A stretch of 64,000 nt of DNA. Origin: Comamonas testosteroni (GTDB taxonomy: Bacteria; Pseudomonadota; Gammaproteobacteria; Burkholderiales; Burkholderiaceae_C). Both the position numbers and the translations under genes were made by a program. The DNA is taken from positions 62,001 through 126,000 of the forward strand of contig NZ_AWOR01000032.1 of assembly GCF_000761245.1 (NCBI RefSeq), in the 5' to 3' direction. Positions 52,814 through 62,755 of the stretch are shown one piece after another. Numbering within the stretch: the first letter of the stretch is position 1; the number at the start of each line of letters is the position of its first letter. The notes under the pieces were generated by a model. It did no database searches. It had not been told where the DNA came from and saw only the letters and a list, made by a program, of their open reading frames with translations.

Positions 52814-55603
52814 ATGAACAAGCATGTAGCCATATTGCGTGAGGTGACGCTCGCCTACGGCAAGACGCAGGCGCTGCGCGGACTGAGCCTGGAGATTCCC
52901 GCAGGCATCATGGTCGGCCTGATCGGCCCTGACGGCGTGGGCAAATCCAGCCTGCTGTCGCTGATTGCCGGCGCGCGCGCCCTGCAGGGCGGCGAGATAC
53001 AGGCGCTGGGCGGCGATATGCGCAGCAAAAAGCACCGCGATGCCGTCTGCCCGCGCATTGCCTACATGCCTCAGGGCCTGGGCAAGAACCTCTACCCCAC
53101 GCTGTCGGTGGAGGAGAATCTGCAGTTCTTCGGGCGCCTTTTCGGCCATGACGCAGCCGAGCGCCGGGCGCGCATCGACGATCTGACCCAGAGCACCGGA
53201 CTGCAGAAATTCCTCTCCCGCCCTGCCGGCAAGCTCTCGGGCGGCATGAAGCAGAAGCTGGCGCTGTGCTGCGCCCTCATCCACGACCCCGACCTGCTGA
53301 TTCTGGACGAGCCCACGACCGGCGTGGACCCGCTGGCGCGCGCGCAATTCTGGGAGCTGATCAACCGCATTCGCGGCCAGCGCCCGCAGATGAGCGTGAT
53401 CGTGGCCACGGCCTATATGGACGAAGCCCAGCGCTTTGACTGGCTGGCCGCCATGGATGACGGCCGGATTCTGGCCACCGGCACACCCGCCGAGTTGCTG
53501 GAGCGCACCGGCATGGCCACGCTGGAGGCTGCCTTCATCGCCCTGCTGCCCGAGGAGAAAAAGCGCGGCCATGCCGCCGTGGAGATCCCGCCGCTGCAGA
53601 CCAGCGATGACGATATCGCCATCGAGGCGCGTGATCTCACCATGCGCTTTGGCGACTTTGTGGCCGTGGACCATGTGAATTTCCGCATTCGTCGCGGCGA
53701 GATCTTCGGCTTTCTGGGCTCCAACGGCTGCGGCAAATCGACCACCATGAAGATGCTGACCGGGCTGCTGCCCGCCAGCGAGGGCGATGCCTGGCTGTTT
53801 GGCAAGAAGATCGATCCGCATGACGTGGCCACGCGCCGGCGCGTGGGCTATATGTCGCAGGCCTTCTCGCTCTACGGCGAGCTGACCGTGCTGCAGAACC
53901 TGGTGCTGCACGCCGAACTCTTCCACGTGGATCCAGCCGATATCCCCGCGCGGGTCGAGGAAATGCTCACCCGCTTCGGCCTTGCCGAAGTGCGCGAGAC
54001 GCTGCCCGGCAATATCCCGCTGGGCATGCGCCAGCGCCTGTCGCTGGCCGTGGCGATGGTGCACAAGCCGGAGCTGCTGATTCTCGACGAGCCCACCTCG
54101 GGCGTGGACCCCGTGGCTCGCGATCAGTTCTGGCGCCTGCTGATCGAGCTCTCGCGCCGCGACCGGGTGACGATCTTCATCTCCACGCACTTCATGAATG
54201 AAGCCGAGCGCTGCGACCGCATGTCCATGATGCATGCGGGCAAGGTGCTGGACAGCGACAGGCCGGCAGCCCTGACCGCCAAGCGCGGCGCTGCCACGCT
54301 GGAGGAGGCCTTCATCGGCTATCTGGTGGAGGCCTCGGGCGAGGCAGCGCCCGTGCTTGATATCAAAAAAGAAGCTGCTATCGCTTTCTCTGACTCACTT
54401 TCAACATCAAAAGTATCTGATATTGATACAGATAAAGCGCAACAAGCTCCTGTTTCCGTAGCACACTCTGGCAGCACCGGCTTCAGCCTGCAGCGCCTGT
54501 GGAGCTATCTGTGGCGCGAGTCGCTGGAGCTGCAGCGCGATCCCGTGCGCGCCACGCTGGCCCTGGTGGGCTCGCTGGTGCTGATGGTGGTGATCGGCTT
54601 CGGCATCAGCATGGACGTCGAAGACCTGAAGTTTGCCGTGCTCGACCGCGACCAGAGCACCATCAGCCAGAACTATGTGAACAATCTCGCAGGCTCGCGC
54701 TATTTCATTGAAATGCCTCCCATCCAGGACTACGCGGACCTGGACCGGCGCATGAAGAGCGGCGAGCTGGCGCTAGCCATCGAGATACCGCCTGGTTTTG
54801 GCCGTGACGTGCTGCGCGGCTCGCAGGTTGCCGTGGGCGCCTGGTTCGACGGCGCCATGCCCCAGCGCGGCGAAACCGTCAAAGGCTATGTCCAGGCCAT
54901 GCACCAGCTGTGGCTGGTGCAGCAGGCGCGCGAGCGACTGGGCGTGCAGCTGGGCAGCCAGGTCAGCCTGGAAACCCGCTTTCGCTACAACCCCGATGTG
55001 AAAAGCCTGCCCGCCATGGTGCCGGCCGTGATTCCGCTGCTGCTGATGATGCTGCCGGCCATGCTCACGGCCCTGGCCGTGGTGCGCGAAAAGGAGCTGG
55101 GCTCCATCGTGAATCTGTACGTCACTCCCGTGACCCGCATCGAGTTTTTGCTGGGCAAGCAGCTGCCCTATGTGGTGCTGGCCATGCTGAACTTCTTTCT
55201 GATGTGTGCCATGGCGGTGTTCGTGTTTGGCGTCCCGATGACCGGCAGCTTCCCGCTGCTCATCGTGGCCGCCCTGCTCTTCAGCGTCATTGCCACGGGC
55301 ATGGGCCTGCTGGCCTCTGCCGTCACCAGCAGCCAGATTGCCGCCATGTTCTTTGCCATGCTGGGCACGCTGATTCCTGCCACGCAGTTCTCGGGGCTGA
55401 CCGATCCGGTGTCCTCGCTCGAAGGCGCCGGTCGCTGGATTGGCGAGATCTACCCGGCCACCTATATGTTCGCCATCAGCCGCGGCGTCTTCAACAAGGC
55501 GCTGGGCCTGCACGATCTGGCGCCGACCTTGCTGCCGCTGCTGATTGCCATTCCCGTGATCATGGGCGTGGCCATCTGGGCCTTGCCCAAGCAGGAAAAA
55601 TAA
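52814..55603 (+). CDS. RbbA-like ABC transporter: two ATPases fused to permease
   Basis: About 929 residues. Two ABC ATPase domains (about 5-225 and 280-500): first Walker [11 protein letters not shown] with signature [11 protein letters not shown], second Walker [10 protein letters not shown] with the atypical signature region [12 protein letters not shown]. An ABC-2 permease half (about 575-925) with one early helix, a large periplasmic loop and C-terminal helices completes it. This is the RbbA (YhiH) layout. Between the second ATPase and the permease is a low-GC linker (54361-54470) unlike the rest of the gene. ATG 52814 is preferred; a GTG at 52790 overlaps the upstream stop. Probable exporter of a hydrophobic or toxic compound. 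Confidence 0.92.
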   Translation: MNKHVAILREVTLAYGKTQALRGLSLEIPAGIMVGLIGPDGVGKSSLLSLIAGARALQGGEIQALGGDMRSKKHRDAVCPRIAYMPQGLGKNLYPTLSVEENLQFFGRLFGHDAAERRARIDDLTQSTGLQKFLSRPAGKLSGGMKQKLALCCALIHDPDLLILDEPTTGVDPLARAQFWELINRIRGQRPQMSVIVATAYMDEAQRFDWLAAMDDGRILATGTPAELLERTGMATLEAAFIALLPEEKKRGHAAVEIPPLQTSDDDIAIEARDLTMRFGDFVAVDHVNFRIRRGEIFGFLGSNGCGKSTTMKMLTGLLPASEGDAWLFGKKIDPHDVATRRRVGYMSQAFSLYGELTVLQNLVLHAELFHVDPADIPARVEEMLTRFGLAEVRETLPGNIPLGMRQRLSLAVAMVHKPELLILDEPTSGVDPVARDQFWRLLIELSRRDRVTIFISTHFMNEAERCDRMSMMHAGKVLDSDRPAALTAKRGAATLEEAFIGYLVEASGEAAPVLDIKKEAAIAFSDSLSTSKVSDIDTDKAQQAPVSVAHSGSTGFSLQRLWSYLWRESLELQRDPVRATLALVGSLVLMVVIGFGISMDVEDLKFAVLDRDQSTISQNYVNNLAGSRYFIEMPPIQDYADLDRRMKSGELALAIEIPPGFGRDVLRGSQVAVGAWFDGAMPQRGETVKGYVQAMHQLWLVQQARERLGVQLGSQVSLETRFRYNPDVKSLPAMVPAVIPLLLMMLPAMLTALAVVREKELGSIVNLYVTPVTRIEFLLGKQLPYVVLAMLNFFLMCAMAVFVFGVPMTGSFPLLIVAALLFSVIATGMGLLASAVTSSQIAAMFFAMLGTLIPATQFSGLTDPVSSLEGAGRWIGEIYPATYMFAISRGVFNKALGLHDLAPTLLPLLIAIPVIMGVAIWALPKQEK

Positions 55604-55610
55604 TGAAGCG

Positions 55611-55700
55611 CCTCCTGAGTCGCTACGCGCCTTCCCCCTCTCTCTTCGGGAGGGGGACGACACCTTCGCTGCGGGGCGGCCCTTGCTCGGTGTCCTGGGT
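55611..55700 (+). repeat. Intergenic repeat, copy 4 of 4
   Basis: Begins 7 bases after the stop of the RbbA-like gene. Contains TCGCTACGCGCCTTCCCCCT, a CCTTCCCCCTCTC / GGGAGGGGGACGACACC hairpin and CGCTGCGGGGCGGCCCTTGC. It fills most of the 132-base gap before the permease gene of the same operon. Confidence 0.87.
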
Positions 55701-55735
55701 GCGGCTATCCCTCTTTTTCGCGGTGGAGAAACGCC

Positions 55736-56863
55736 ATGTGGCATAGCCTGAAAAATATCTGGCGCCTGGGCGTCAAGGAACTGTGGAGCCTGTGGCGCGA
55801 CCCGGTGATGCTGGTGCTCATCGTCTACACCTTCACGGCCTCGGTGTACACGGCGGCCACGGCCATGCCCGATACGCTGCACAAGGCGCCGATCGCCATC
55901 GTCGATGAAGACCAGTCGCCACTGTCCGCACGCATCACCTCGGCTTTCTACCCGCCTCAGTTCATGCCGCCGCAGATGGTCGATTTCAGCCATGTGGATC
56001 CCGGGCTGGATGCAGGCGACTTCACCTTCTCGCTGACCATTCCTCCCAACTTCCAGCGCGATGTGCTGGCTGGCAGAAAGGCCGAGCTGCAGCTGAACGT
56101 GGATGCCACGCGCATGAGCCAGGCGTTCTCCGGCAGCGGCTATGTGCAGCAGATCGTGCTGGCCGAAGTCAACGAGTTCGTGCAGCGCCACCGGGGAGCC
56201 AGCGCACTGCCCGTAGACCTGGAGCTGCGCGCCCGCTTCAACCCCGGACTCAACAAGATCTGGTTCGGCGGACTGATGCAGATCATCAACAACGTCACCA
56301 TGCTCTCCATCATCCTCACGGGCGCGGCGCTGATCCGCGAGCGCGAGCATGGCACCATCGAGCATCTGCTGGTCATGCCTGTGACGCCTACCGAGATCAT
56401 GCTGGCCAAGGTCTGGTCCATGGGCGCCGTGGTGCTGCTGGCGGCAGGTGTCTCGCTCAATCTGGTCGTGCGCGGCGCGCTCAAGGTGCCCATCGAAGGC
56501 AGTCTGCTGCTGTTCATGGCAGGCTCGGCCCTGTGCCTGTTCGCCACCACGGCCATGGGCATCTTTCTGGCCACCGTGGCGCGCAGCATGCCGCAGTTCG
56601 GCCTGCTGATGGTGTTGACGCTGCTGCCGCTGCAATTGCTGTCCGGCGGCATGACACCCCGCGAATCCATGCCCCAACTGGTGCAGGACGTAATGCTGTT
56701 GGCCCCCACCACGCATTTTGTGGAGCTGGGTCAGGCGATTTTGTATCGCGGCGCCGGCATAGAAACCGTATGGAAGCCCTTTGTGTGGCTGGCGGGAATC
56801 GGCGCCGTGCTGTTCTGGCTGTCGCTGATGCGGTTCAGAAAAACCTTGTCGAGCATGGCCTGA
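55736..56863 (+). CDS. ABC-2 type permease (YhhJ-like)
   Basis: A 375-residue ABC-2 membrane protein like E. coli YhhJ. One N-terminal helix (VMLVLIVYTFTASVYT), a periplasmic domain of about 150 residues, then five C-terminal helices. Family blocks are LIREREHGTIEHLLVMPVTP and FGLLMVLTLLPLQLLSGGMT. It should pair with the permease half of the RbbA-like protein to complete the transporter. The intervening repeat makes the gap unusually long for an operon, but strand and gene order argue for joint expression. Confidence 0.92.
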   Translation: MWHSLKNIWRLGVKELWSLWRDPVMLVLIVYTFTASVYTAATAMPDTLHKAPIAIVDEDQSPLSARITSAFYPPQFMPPQMVDFSHVDPGLDAGDFTFSLTIPPNFQRDVLAGRKAELQLNVDATRMSQAFSGSGYVQQIVLAEVNEFVQRHRGASALPVDLELRARFNPGLNKIWFGGLMQIINNVTMLSIILTGAALIREREHGTIEHLLVMPVTPTEIMLAKVWSMGAVVLLAAGVSLNLVVRGALKVPIEGSLLLFMAGSALCLFATTAMGIFLATVARSMPQFGLLMVLTLLPLQLLSGGMTPRESMPQLVQDVMLLAPTTHFVELGQAILYRGAGIETVWKPFVWLAGIGAVLFWLSLMRFRKTLSSMA

Positions 56864-56953
56864 GTTCTGGCCGGGCGCCGCGGCAACCACGGAGGGCGTA
56901 TCGCCTCTGTTTTTGCTGAAAGTTTTTTCCTTCCCACCTCAAGGCCTCGACCC

Positions 56954-57214
56954 ATGCCATTCACCACTGAAGAACGCCAATCACTGCTTGCCCTCAAGGG
57001 CGTCGGCCCAACGGTACTGAGCCGGCTGGAATCCCTGGGCTACGGCTCCTTTGCGCAGTTGCGTCAGGCCAACGCCCTGGACATCGTCGCCAAGGCCTCG
57101 GCCCTCACCGGCTCCAGTTGCTGGAAGAACAGCCCTCAGGCACGCGCCGCCATCCAGGCAAGCATCGATGCGGCCAGGCAGTGTCCTGCGCAAGAGAGCG
57201 AGGCCATTCGGTAA
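56954..57214 (+). CDS. Small helix-hairpin-helix protein
   Basis: An 86-residue protein with one helix-hairpin-helix motif (LLALKGVGPTVLSRLESLGY, residues about 11-30), as in small DNA-binding or Cdd1-like proteins, and a second helical segment with SSCWKNSPQARAAIQASI. It may bind DNA non-specifically; no catalytic residues are seen. It has no strong ribosome binding site. It is convergent with acetate kinase and 90 bases after the efflux permease. Confidence 0.75.
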   Translation: MPFTTEERQSLLALKGVGPTVLSRLESLGYGSFAQLRQANALDIVAKASALTGSSCWKNSPQARAAIQASIDAARQCPAQESEAIR

Positions 57215-57306
57215 AGCGCGCAACTGCCGAGCGTCTGCTTGGGGCCGCCATGAATATCTGCATGGCGCCTTCTAGCCCGGCCGCCAATCGGTGCGTGTCA
57301 AAAAGA

Positions 57307-58503
57307 CTATGAATCCGCGAGAAGCCGTACCGTATCTCGGGCGGCCACCCACTCCTCGTTCGTGGGCTCCACGCCCACCAGTACCCGGCTGTCTGCAGAT
57401 GAGATGACCGGTGCATGGGCTGCATTGGCCTGCTCATCCAGCGCCAGGCCCAGCCATGCCAGATCGGCGCAGACGCGGGCGCGGATCTCCTCGCTGTGCT
57501 CGCCAATGCCCGCCGTGAACACCAGCATGTCCACCCCACCCAGCGCCGCGACCACAGAACCGATCTCGCGCACAATGCGGCGCACAAAGAGGTCCAGCGC
57601 GATGCGCGCCCGCTCGCCAGCCTCACCTGAATCCCGGACATGGCGCAGGATCACGCGCGGCTCGGACGAGATGCCCGACACGCCAAGCAGCCCCGAGTCG
57701 TGATAGAGCAGATGCCCCACCTCTTGAAGCGTCAGTTTCTCGATCTCCATCAGATAAAGCACGGCCCCCGGGTCCAGCGCCCCGGTGCGCGTTCCCATCA
57801 TCAATCCGTCCAGGGCCGAGAAGCCCATGGTGGTCGCCATGCTCTGGAGCTGGTGCATGCCGCACAGACTGGCTCCGCTGCCCAGATGGGCGACGATGGT
57901 ACGGCCCCTGGCCCTTTCACCATGACGCTCAGCCAAGGCAGTCGCCATATAGGCATACGAGAGCCCATGAAAGCCATAGCGGCGCACGCCGCGCTGCCAC
58001 CATTCGTAGGGCAGTGGCAGGATCTGCTCCACCTTGGGCAAGCTGTGATGAAACCCAGTATCAAAGCAGGCAATCTGCACGATGTCGGGCCGCTCGCGCA
58101 ACAGGATCTCGATGGCCTCCAGCGCAAACGGCTGATGCAGCGGTGCCAGCGGCACATAGCTGCGCAAGTCTCGCAACACGCCTGCATCGATGCGCGTGGA
58201 CTCGAAATACTTGCTGCCGCCATGCACCACCCGATGGGCGATCGCCGCCACGGGCCGATCCTCGAGCCGAGCCGTGATGCGCTCGCGGATGATACGCAGC
58301 GCATCGCGATACGGGTGCTCTGCACCCAGCTCGATGGCAAAGGGCGGGACGCCGGTTTCGCCGAAGTCGGGAGCGGGCCCGCCAATGCCCTGCACCTTGC
58401 CGTTCCACAGGGGTTTGCGCGGCAGGGGGCTGGCGGCCTCGAAGACGGCGAACTTGATGCTCGACGAGCCGCAGTTCAGGACGATGATGACGGAATTGCT
58501 CAT
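57307..58503 (-). CDS. ackA: Acetate kinase
   Basis: A 398-residue ASKHA-fold kinase interconverting acetyl phosphate + ADP with acetate + ATP. Motifs: the N-terminal phosphate loop VLNCGSSSIKFAVF, IAHRVVHGGSKY, CFDTGFHHSLP, RYGFHGLSYAYM, AHLGSGASLCG and the adenosine motif FTAGIGEHSEEIRARVC. ATG 58503 is chosen with AAAGG upstream; a longer frame to 59124 overlaps the pta gene in another frame and is not real. It is the last gene of the minus-strand PHA/acetate cluster, 71 bases after pta. Confidence 0.96.
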   Translation of the reverse strand: MSNSVIIVLNCGSSSIKFAVFEAASPLPRKPLWNGKVQGIGGPAPDFGETGVPPFAIELGAEHPYRDALRIIRERITARLEDRPVAAIAHRVVHGGSKYFESTRIDAGVLRDLRSYVPLAPLHQPFALEAIEILLRERPDIVQIACFDTGFHHSLPKVEQILPLPYEWWQRGVRRYGFHGLSYAYMATALAERHGERARGRTIVAHLGSGASLCGMHQLQSMATTMGFSALDGLMMGTRTGALDPGAVLYLMEIEKLTLQEVGHLLYHDSGLLGVSGISSEPRVILRHVRDSGEAGERARIALDLFVRRIVREIGSVVAALGGVDMLVFTAGIGEHSEEIRARVCADLAWLGLALDEQANAAHAPVISSADSRVLVGVEPTNEEWVAARDTVRLLADS

Positions 58504-58574
58504 GTCAGTGCCTTTGTCTGCCGAAAGAGCACAGACCGCAGCAACTGCCAGCCTGGCGCCATCGGCCATGCTTT

Positions 58575-59696
58575 TCAGGGCGGCGTCTGCCGGTAGTGAT
58601 GTGCGAGCAACAGCGCAATCGCACAGGATGCAATGCGGGACTCGCGCGAATCCGCGCGGCTGGTCAGCACGATGGGCACCTTGGCGCCAAGCACGATGCC
58701 TGCGCTGGCTGCGCCGCCCAGGTACATGAGCTGCTTGGCCAGCATGTTGCCGCTTTCCAGATCGGGCACCAGCAGGATGTCGGCCTGACCGGCCACTGGC
58801 GAAGTGATGCCCTTGGTGCGCGCGGCCTCGATGGAGACTGCATTGTCGAAAGCCAGCGGTCCGTCCAGCACGCCTCCGGTGATCTGGCCCCGGTCTGCCA
58901 TCTTGCACAGTGCGGCTGCATCCAGTGTCGCGGGCATGTTGGGGTTGACCGTCTCGACGGCGGCGAGGATGGCGAGCCTGGGCCTTGCCACACCCAGAAC
59001 CTGCGCCAGCTCGATGGCATTGCGCGCGATATCGGCCTTCTGCAGCAGATCGGGGGCCAGGTTGATGGCCGCGTCGGTGACGATGAAGGGGCGTGGGTAG
59101 CTGGCCGTCTGCAACACAAAGCAATGGCTTACACGCCTCTTGGTGCGCAACCCGGCACTGCCGGCAACGACAGCCGCCATCAGCTCGTCGGTGTGCAGGC
59201 TGCCTTTCATCAGTGCCTCGACTTCGCCGCTGGCGGCGAGTCTGGCGCCAAGCTCGGCTGCTGCATGACTGTGCGGCACGTCTTCGATGCGCAGGCCCTG
59301 CAGCTCGAGCCCCTGCGCAAGCGCAACCGCCTCCAGCCTGGCGCGCGGAGCGATCAGGACCGGCTCGATCAGCCCCAGCCGATGTGCGTCAAGCGCGGCG
59401 GACAGGCTGGTGGCATCGCAGGGATGAACGACCCCCACGCGAACCGGCGGCAGTTCCTTGACAGCCGCCAGCAGCCGGGTCAGACCGTGATGGGAGGCAA
59501 CGTCAAGCGGCTGCGCTGCGCCGCCTGATGACATGCAAGCCGCTTGCTGCGAGGCCGGCTGCCGGGGCTGTGCATCGTGGGCGCAGAGCAGCGTCAGCGT
59601 GCTCGCGTCACGGGAAGCAACGGTGACGCGCAGGCTGTCGCCGACGGCTATGCCTTCAAACGGCTGCTGCATCATGTCTGGGCTCGGTTGACTCAT
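58575..59696 (-). CDS. pta: Phosphate acetyl/butyryltransferase
   Basis: A 373-residue acyltransferase making acetyl phosphate from acetyl-CoA. The catalytic domain spans about 65-370: VGVVHPCDATSLSAALDAHR, EALMKGSLHTDELMAAVV, ITGGVLDGPLAFDNAVSIEA and ADILLVPDLESGNMLAKQLM. The first ~60 residues (FEGIAVGDSLRVTVASRDAS) recall the opening of the MaoC-type hydratase domain found in longer two-domain relatives, here apparently lost or shrunken. Its ATG overlaps the DUF3141 stop by 4 bases and ackA follows, giving a complete Pta-AckA route. Confidence 0.92.
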   Translation of the reverse strand: MSQPSPDMMQQPFEGIAVGDSLRVTVASRDASTLTLLCAHDAQPRQPASQQAACMSSGGAAQPLDVASHHGLTRLLAAVKELPPVRVGVVHPCDATSLSAALDAHRLGLIEPVLIAPRARLEAVALAQGLELQGLRIEDVPHSHAAAELGARLAASGEVEALMKGSLHTDELMAAVVAGSAGLRTKRRVSHCFVLQTASYPRPFIVTDAAINLAPDLLQKADIARNAIELAQVLGVARPRLAILAAVETVNPNMPATLDAAALCKMADRGQITGGVLDGPLAFDNAVSIEAARTKGITSPVAGQADILLVPDLESGNMLAKQLMYLGGAASAGIVLGAKVPIVLTSRADSRESRIASCAIALLLAHHYRQTPP

Positions 59697-62011
59697 CGCA
59701 CTCCTTTCTTGCCGCGTGGTGCGGCCGGTTTACGTCGCGCAGCAGCCGCAGCCCGCTGGGGGGCTGCAGGAGTCTGTACCGGAGCCGGCGCCAGCTCCAG
59801 AGGTGCCTGGATCCGGGGCTGCTGCGCCAGCGCGGCCTGCTCGAACAAGGCCTGCACCTGCTGCAAGGCATGTCTCACGGCCTCATCCTCCGCGCCAGGC
59901 TCCTTATCGATGGCGGCCATCTGGGTGATGGCCTCGCCGGCCTTGCGGATGGTGTCGGCTGGCGTGCTCTTCAGCAGGCCGGGAATGGCTTCGATGGCGG
60001 CGCTGCCGCATTGCCTCATCACCAGGGTCTGCTCGCGGATGGCGGCTCGCAGCTCGGCCAGACTCCAGCTCCCAGGTGCTTGCTGCTCCAGCAATTGCGC
60101 AGCCAGGTGGTAGTAGCGCTCGTCCACAGCGCGACGCTGGGACAGCACGCTCAGCAAGCCGCGCAGCGTGGCTTCGAGCACGCCCCCTTGATCCACACTG
60201 CTCTCGATCTGTCGCTGCCTGCCCGCCATCAGTGCCAGATGCTCGGGGGTGGAGCCTGGATGCTGGCGCACTGCTGCGCTCTCGCCATAAGCATGCCCTG
60301 CCAGCGCCTGCATGAGCGGCAAGCCATAGAGCATGTCGAACCACAAGGCATAGATATGGTCGCGCCGGTCGCGGAAATCATCGAGAGCGCGATCCAGTGC
60401 GGCCGAGCACTGCTGCTGCATGTGCAGCCAGGGATTGGCCTCATCCACGGGCTGGCGATGTTCGCGTATGTATTGGGCGCTGCTGCGTATCAGGCAAGCC
60501 AGCGGGTGCTGGCTGCTCCAGGCCTCGAATTGCAGGCGCATGGGATGCAAGGTCTGCAACCAGTGCGCCGATTGGGAAGTGCTGAGCGCACGCACCCAGG
60601 GTTGCCATATGCTGCGATACAGAGCCAGGTTGATATCGGATACCCGGGCCGCTGCGTCGAAACGGCGATCGGACTCCGGATCGGGCTTGACGATATCGCG
60701 CACTTCATCGATGCCGCTGGCACGGATGCTCAACAGATAAGGGTCATGGAGCAGCTTTTGCTCCTGCTTCGTGGCATCGTCAACGCTGGCGCGATAGATG
60801 CCTGCCGGCAGCAGATTGATCTGCTCGATGGCACTGGCGAACTTGCGGTGCTGCTTGCTGCCGACGGCGCCCGAAACAAAGATGCCCAGATGCCCGATGC
60901 TGTCGTGCGTGCTGAAGATGATGGTCTGGTCATGAGCGCGCACGTCGTCGTCGCTGGCGTACAAGTCGGTGATCCAGCCCAGAGCCTGGGCCGGCGGCGT
61001 GATGTTGTCGCCATAGGAGCAGAACACGAGGATGGGCGAGCGGATATTGCGCAGATCGATGCGCACCCCGTCCGATGTCAGCAACTGGGCCGTCGACAGC
61101 CTGTTGCCTATGAACAGATTGTCGACGATGTACTGCATCTCCACATCGTTGAGGAAGACATAGCCGCCCCAGTATTTCTCGAAGTCTATATAGCGCTCAG
61201 CTTCGGTGTCGACATTCGCATAGACCTTGTACTGCTTGCTCCACAGCGTGTTGGCCGGATCGAGCTGCTCGAAGTTCTGCACCAGATGGGCGCCGTCGAA
61301 GCGGCCATTACCCAGATCGCTGGCCAGAGCCGTCATCCAGCTGCCCCCGAGAAGCCCGCCCGAATAACGCATGGGATTGTCACCGGCCCAGTACGACAGG
61401 GGCGCTCCGGCAACAATGATGGGCCCGAACAGCTCGGGCCAGACAGCGGCCGTCATCAGGATCTGCCAGCCCGCCTGGCAGTTGCCAATGACCGCAGGCT
61501 TGCCCTCACTGTCGGGGTGAAGCTCGGCCACGCGACGCATGAACGCGGCCTCGGCACGCATCACATCCTCCACCGTCTGACCAGGTACGGGATCAGGCAG
61601 AAAGCCGACGAAGTAGCAAGGGTGACCGGCCTCCAGCGCCGCACCGATCTCGCTATGGGGCTTGAAGCCACCTATGCCCGGGCCATGCCCGGCGCGTGGA
61701 TCTATCACGACGAATGGACGCTTGGCAGGGTCGGCAGGCCGGTCTTCGGACGCCTGAATGCGCACCAGGCCATAGTTGACAGGTCTTGGGAGGTCCAGCC
61801 CCGACATCACGAGTTCCGCGGGGAAATGCAGCACGTTGGGCATCCTGGCCTCACGCTGGGTCCGGTACTGGTCGCCCACCTGCCGCTCGATGTCGGCATA
61901 CAGCACGGCACGTTGAGCGGCATCGACCGCATAGGCCCCGGCGGCTCGCCACCATGCAAAAGGATCAACAGACCCGTTGATCGACGGACCGCCCCCGCTG
62001 GGTTTGCTCAT
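59693..62011 (-). CDS. DUF3141 alpha/beta hydrolase, PHA synthase-related
   Basis: A 772-residue DUF3141 protein with an alpha/beta hydrolase core related to PHA synthases. The nucleophile elbow reads GNCQAGW, so the nucleophile would be Cys; the acid is in CSYGDNITPPAQA and the His in HDSIGHLGIFVSG. After a long helical region, the end is Ala/Pro/Lys-rich (AAARRKPAAPRGKKGVR), like granule- or DNA-binding tails. Family members sit beside phaC and pta-ackA in Burkholderiales, but their reaction is unknown. It lies between phasin and pta; the ATGA overlap with pta suggests coupling. Confidence 0.88.
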   Translation of the reverse strand: MSKPSGGGPSINGSVDPFAWWRAAGAYAVDAAQRAVLYADIERQVGDQYRTQREARMPNVLHFPAELVMSGLDLPRPVNYGLVRIQASEDRPADPAKRPFVVIDPRAGHGPGIGGFKPHSEIGAALEAGHPCYFVGFLPDPVPGQTVEDVMRAEAAFMRRVAELHPDSEGKPAVIGNCQAGWQILMTAAVWPELFGPIIVAGAPLSYWAGDNPMRYSGGLLGGSWMTALASDLGNGRFDGAHLVQNFEQLDPANTLWSKQYKVYANVDTEAERYIDFEKYWGGYVFLNDVEMQYIVDNLFIGNRLSTAQLLTSDGVRIDLRNIRSPILVFCSYGDNITPPAQALGWITDLYASDDDVRAHDQTIIFSTHDSIGHLGIFVSGAVGSKQHRKFASAIEQINLLPAGIYRASVDDATKQEQKLLHDPYLLSIRASGIDEVRDIVKPDPESDRRFDAAARVSDINLALYRSIWQPWVRALSTSQSAHWLQTLHPMRLQFEAWSSQHPLACLIRSSAQYIREHRQPVDEANPWLHMQQQCSAALDRALDDFRDRRDHIYALWFDMLYGLPLMQALAGHAYGESAAVRQHPGSTPEHLALMAGRQRQIESSVDQGGVLEATLRGLLSVLSQRRAVDERYYHLAAQLLEQQAPGSWSLAELRAAIREQTLVMRQCGSAAIEAIPGLLKSTPADTIRKAGEAITQMAAIDKEPGAEDEAVRHALQQVQALFEQAALAQQPRIQAPLELAPAPVQTPAAPQRAAAAARRKPAAPRGKKGVR

Positions 62012-62194
62012 GTCGTGCTCCCGAAGTCACAATCTTCTTGCTCAAGAAGATTCAAAAACAATAGCTTCCCGCGCTTTATGGATCGCCACAAAACGCCGGA
62101 AACATCGGATTTTTTGCAATGGAGAGCCAGCTGACCAGCCGGCCCGCAGGCGGCAGCGCCGCCATCTTTAGCTGAAGCTGTGCCAGCCTGTTGC

Positions 62195-62668
62195 CTACTT
62201 CTGCGCCGCTTTGCCGCTCTTGGCCTGAGCGGGGTCCTCAGTGGCCGGCGTCCAGGCAGACAGCCATTGCTTGAAGATGTCCTGCAGCGGCAAAGCGGGC
62301 AGATTGGGCGCGCCGTCTGCACGCAGGGCCTCGGCCACAGATTTTTGCCAGGCCTCCAGGGCCTGCTGCAGACCGCTGGCAAAAGCCTGCTGGTTCTTGA
62401 TCGCGATATCGCTGGCGCTCTTGGCATCACTCATGCGGTCTTCGAGCCTGCGCATGAGCGCCTCGGCGGGCAGGCTGGCCAGTGATTGCCAGTCTTCGGC
62501 ACGCAGCAGGCTTTGCAGCTCCGCCGTGGTTTCACTGATGCCAGCAGCACTGGTCTGCTGCGCGGCTGCCAGCCAGCGATGGCCACTTTCACGCATAAGC
62601 TGAGCGATGCGCAGTTGCAGCTCGGCATTGGCCTTGAACAGATTCAGGGGGGTCGCTTGAATGCTCAT
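62195..62668 (-). CDS. Phasin-like PHA granule protein
   Basis: A 157-residue, mostly helical protein with the phasin layout: FKANAELQLRIAQLMRESGH at the start, a long amphipathic helix (about 85-120, SASDIAIKNQQAFASGLQQA) and a disordered Ala/Lys-rich tail. Phasins coat PHA granules and control their size. ATG 62668 is chosen because GGGAGA precedes it and the upstream extension (with a His run) is not phasin-like. It lies 87 bases after phaC, supporting the assignment. Confidence 0.85.
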   Translation of the reverse strand: MSIQATPLNLFKANAELQLRIAQLMRESGHRWLAAAQQTSAAGISETTAELQSLLRAEDWQSLASLPAEALMRRLEDRMSDAKSASDIAIKNQQAFASGLQQALEAWQKSVAEALRADGAPNLPALPLQDIFKQWLSAWTPATEDPAQAKSGKAAQK

Positions 62669-62755
62669 ATCGTTCTCCCTATGGTGATGGTGGTGCCTAT
62701 CGAGAGGCTGGCAGACCGTCCGGCATATCACCGTGACCAAACGGCTTTTGAAAAC

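Noticed and set aside
58504-59124. N-terminal extension of the acetate kinase frame
   Set aside because: It overlaps pta in another frame and has no similarity to acetate kinase; ATG 58503 has the ribosome binding site and the family N-terminus.
59870-62134. 754-codon plus-strand frame opposite the DUF3141 gene
   Set aside because: No recognisable domain; the minus-strand gene has family motifs and operon context.
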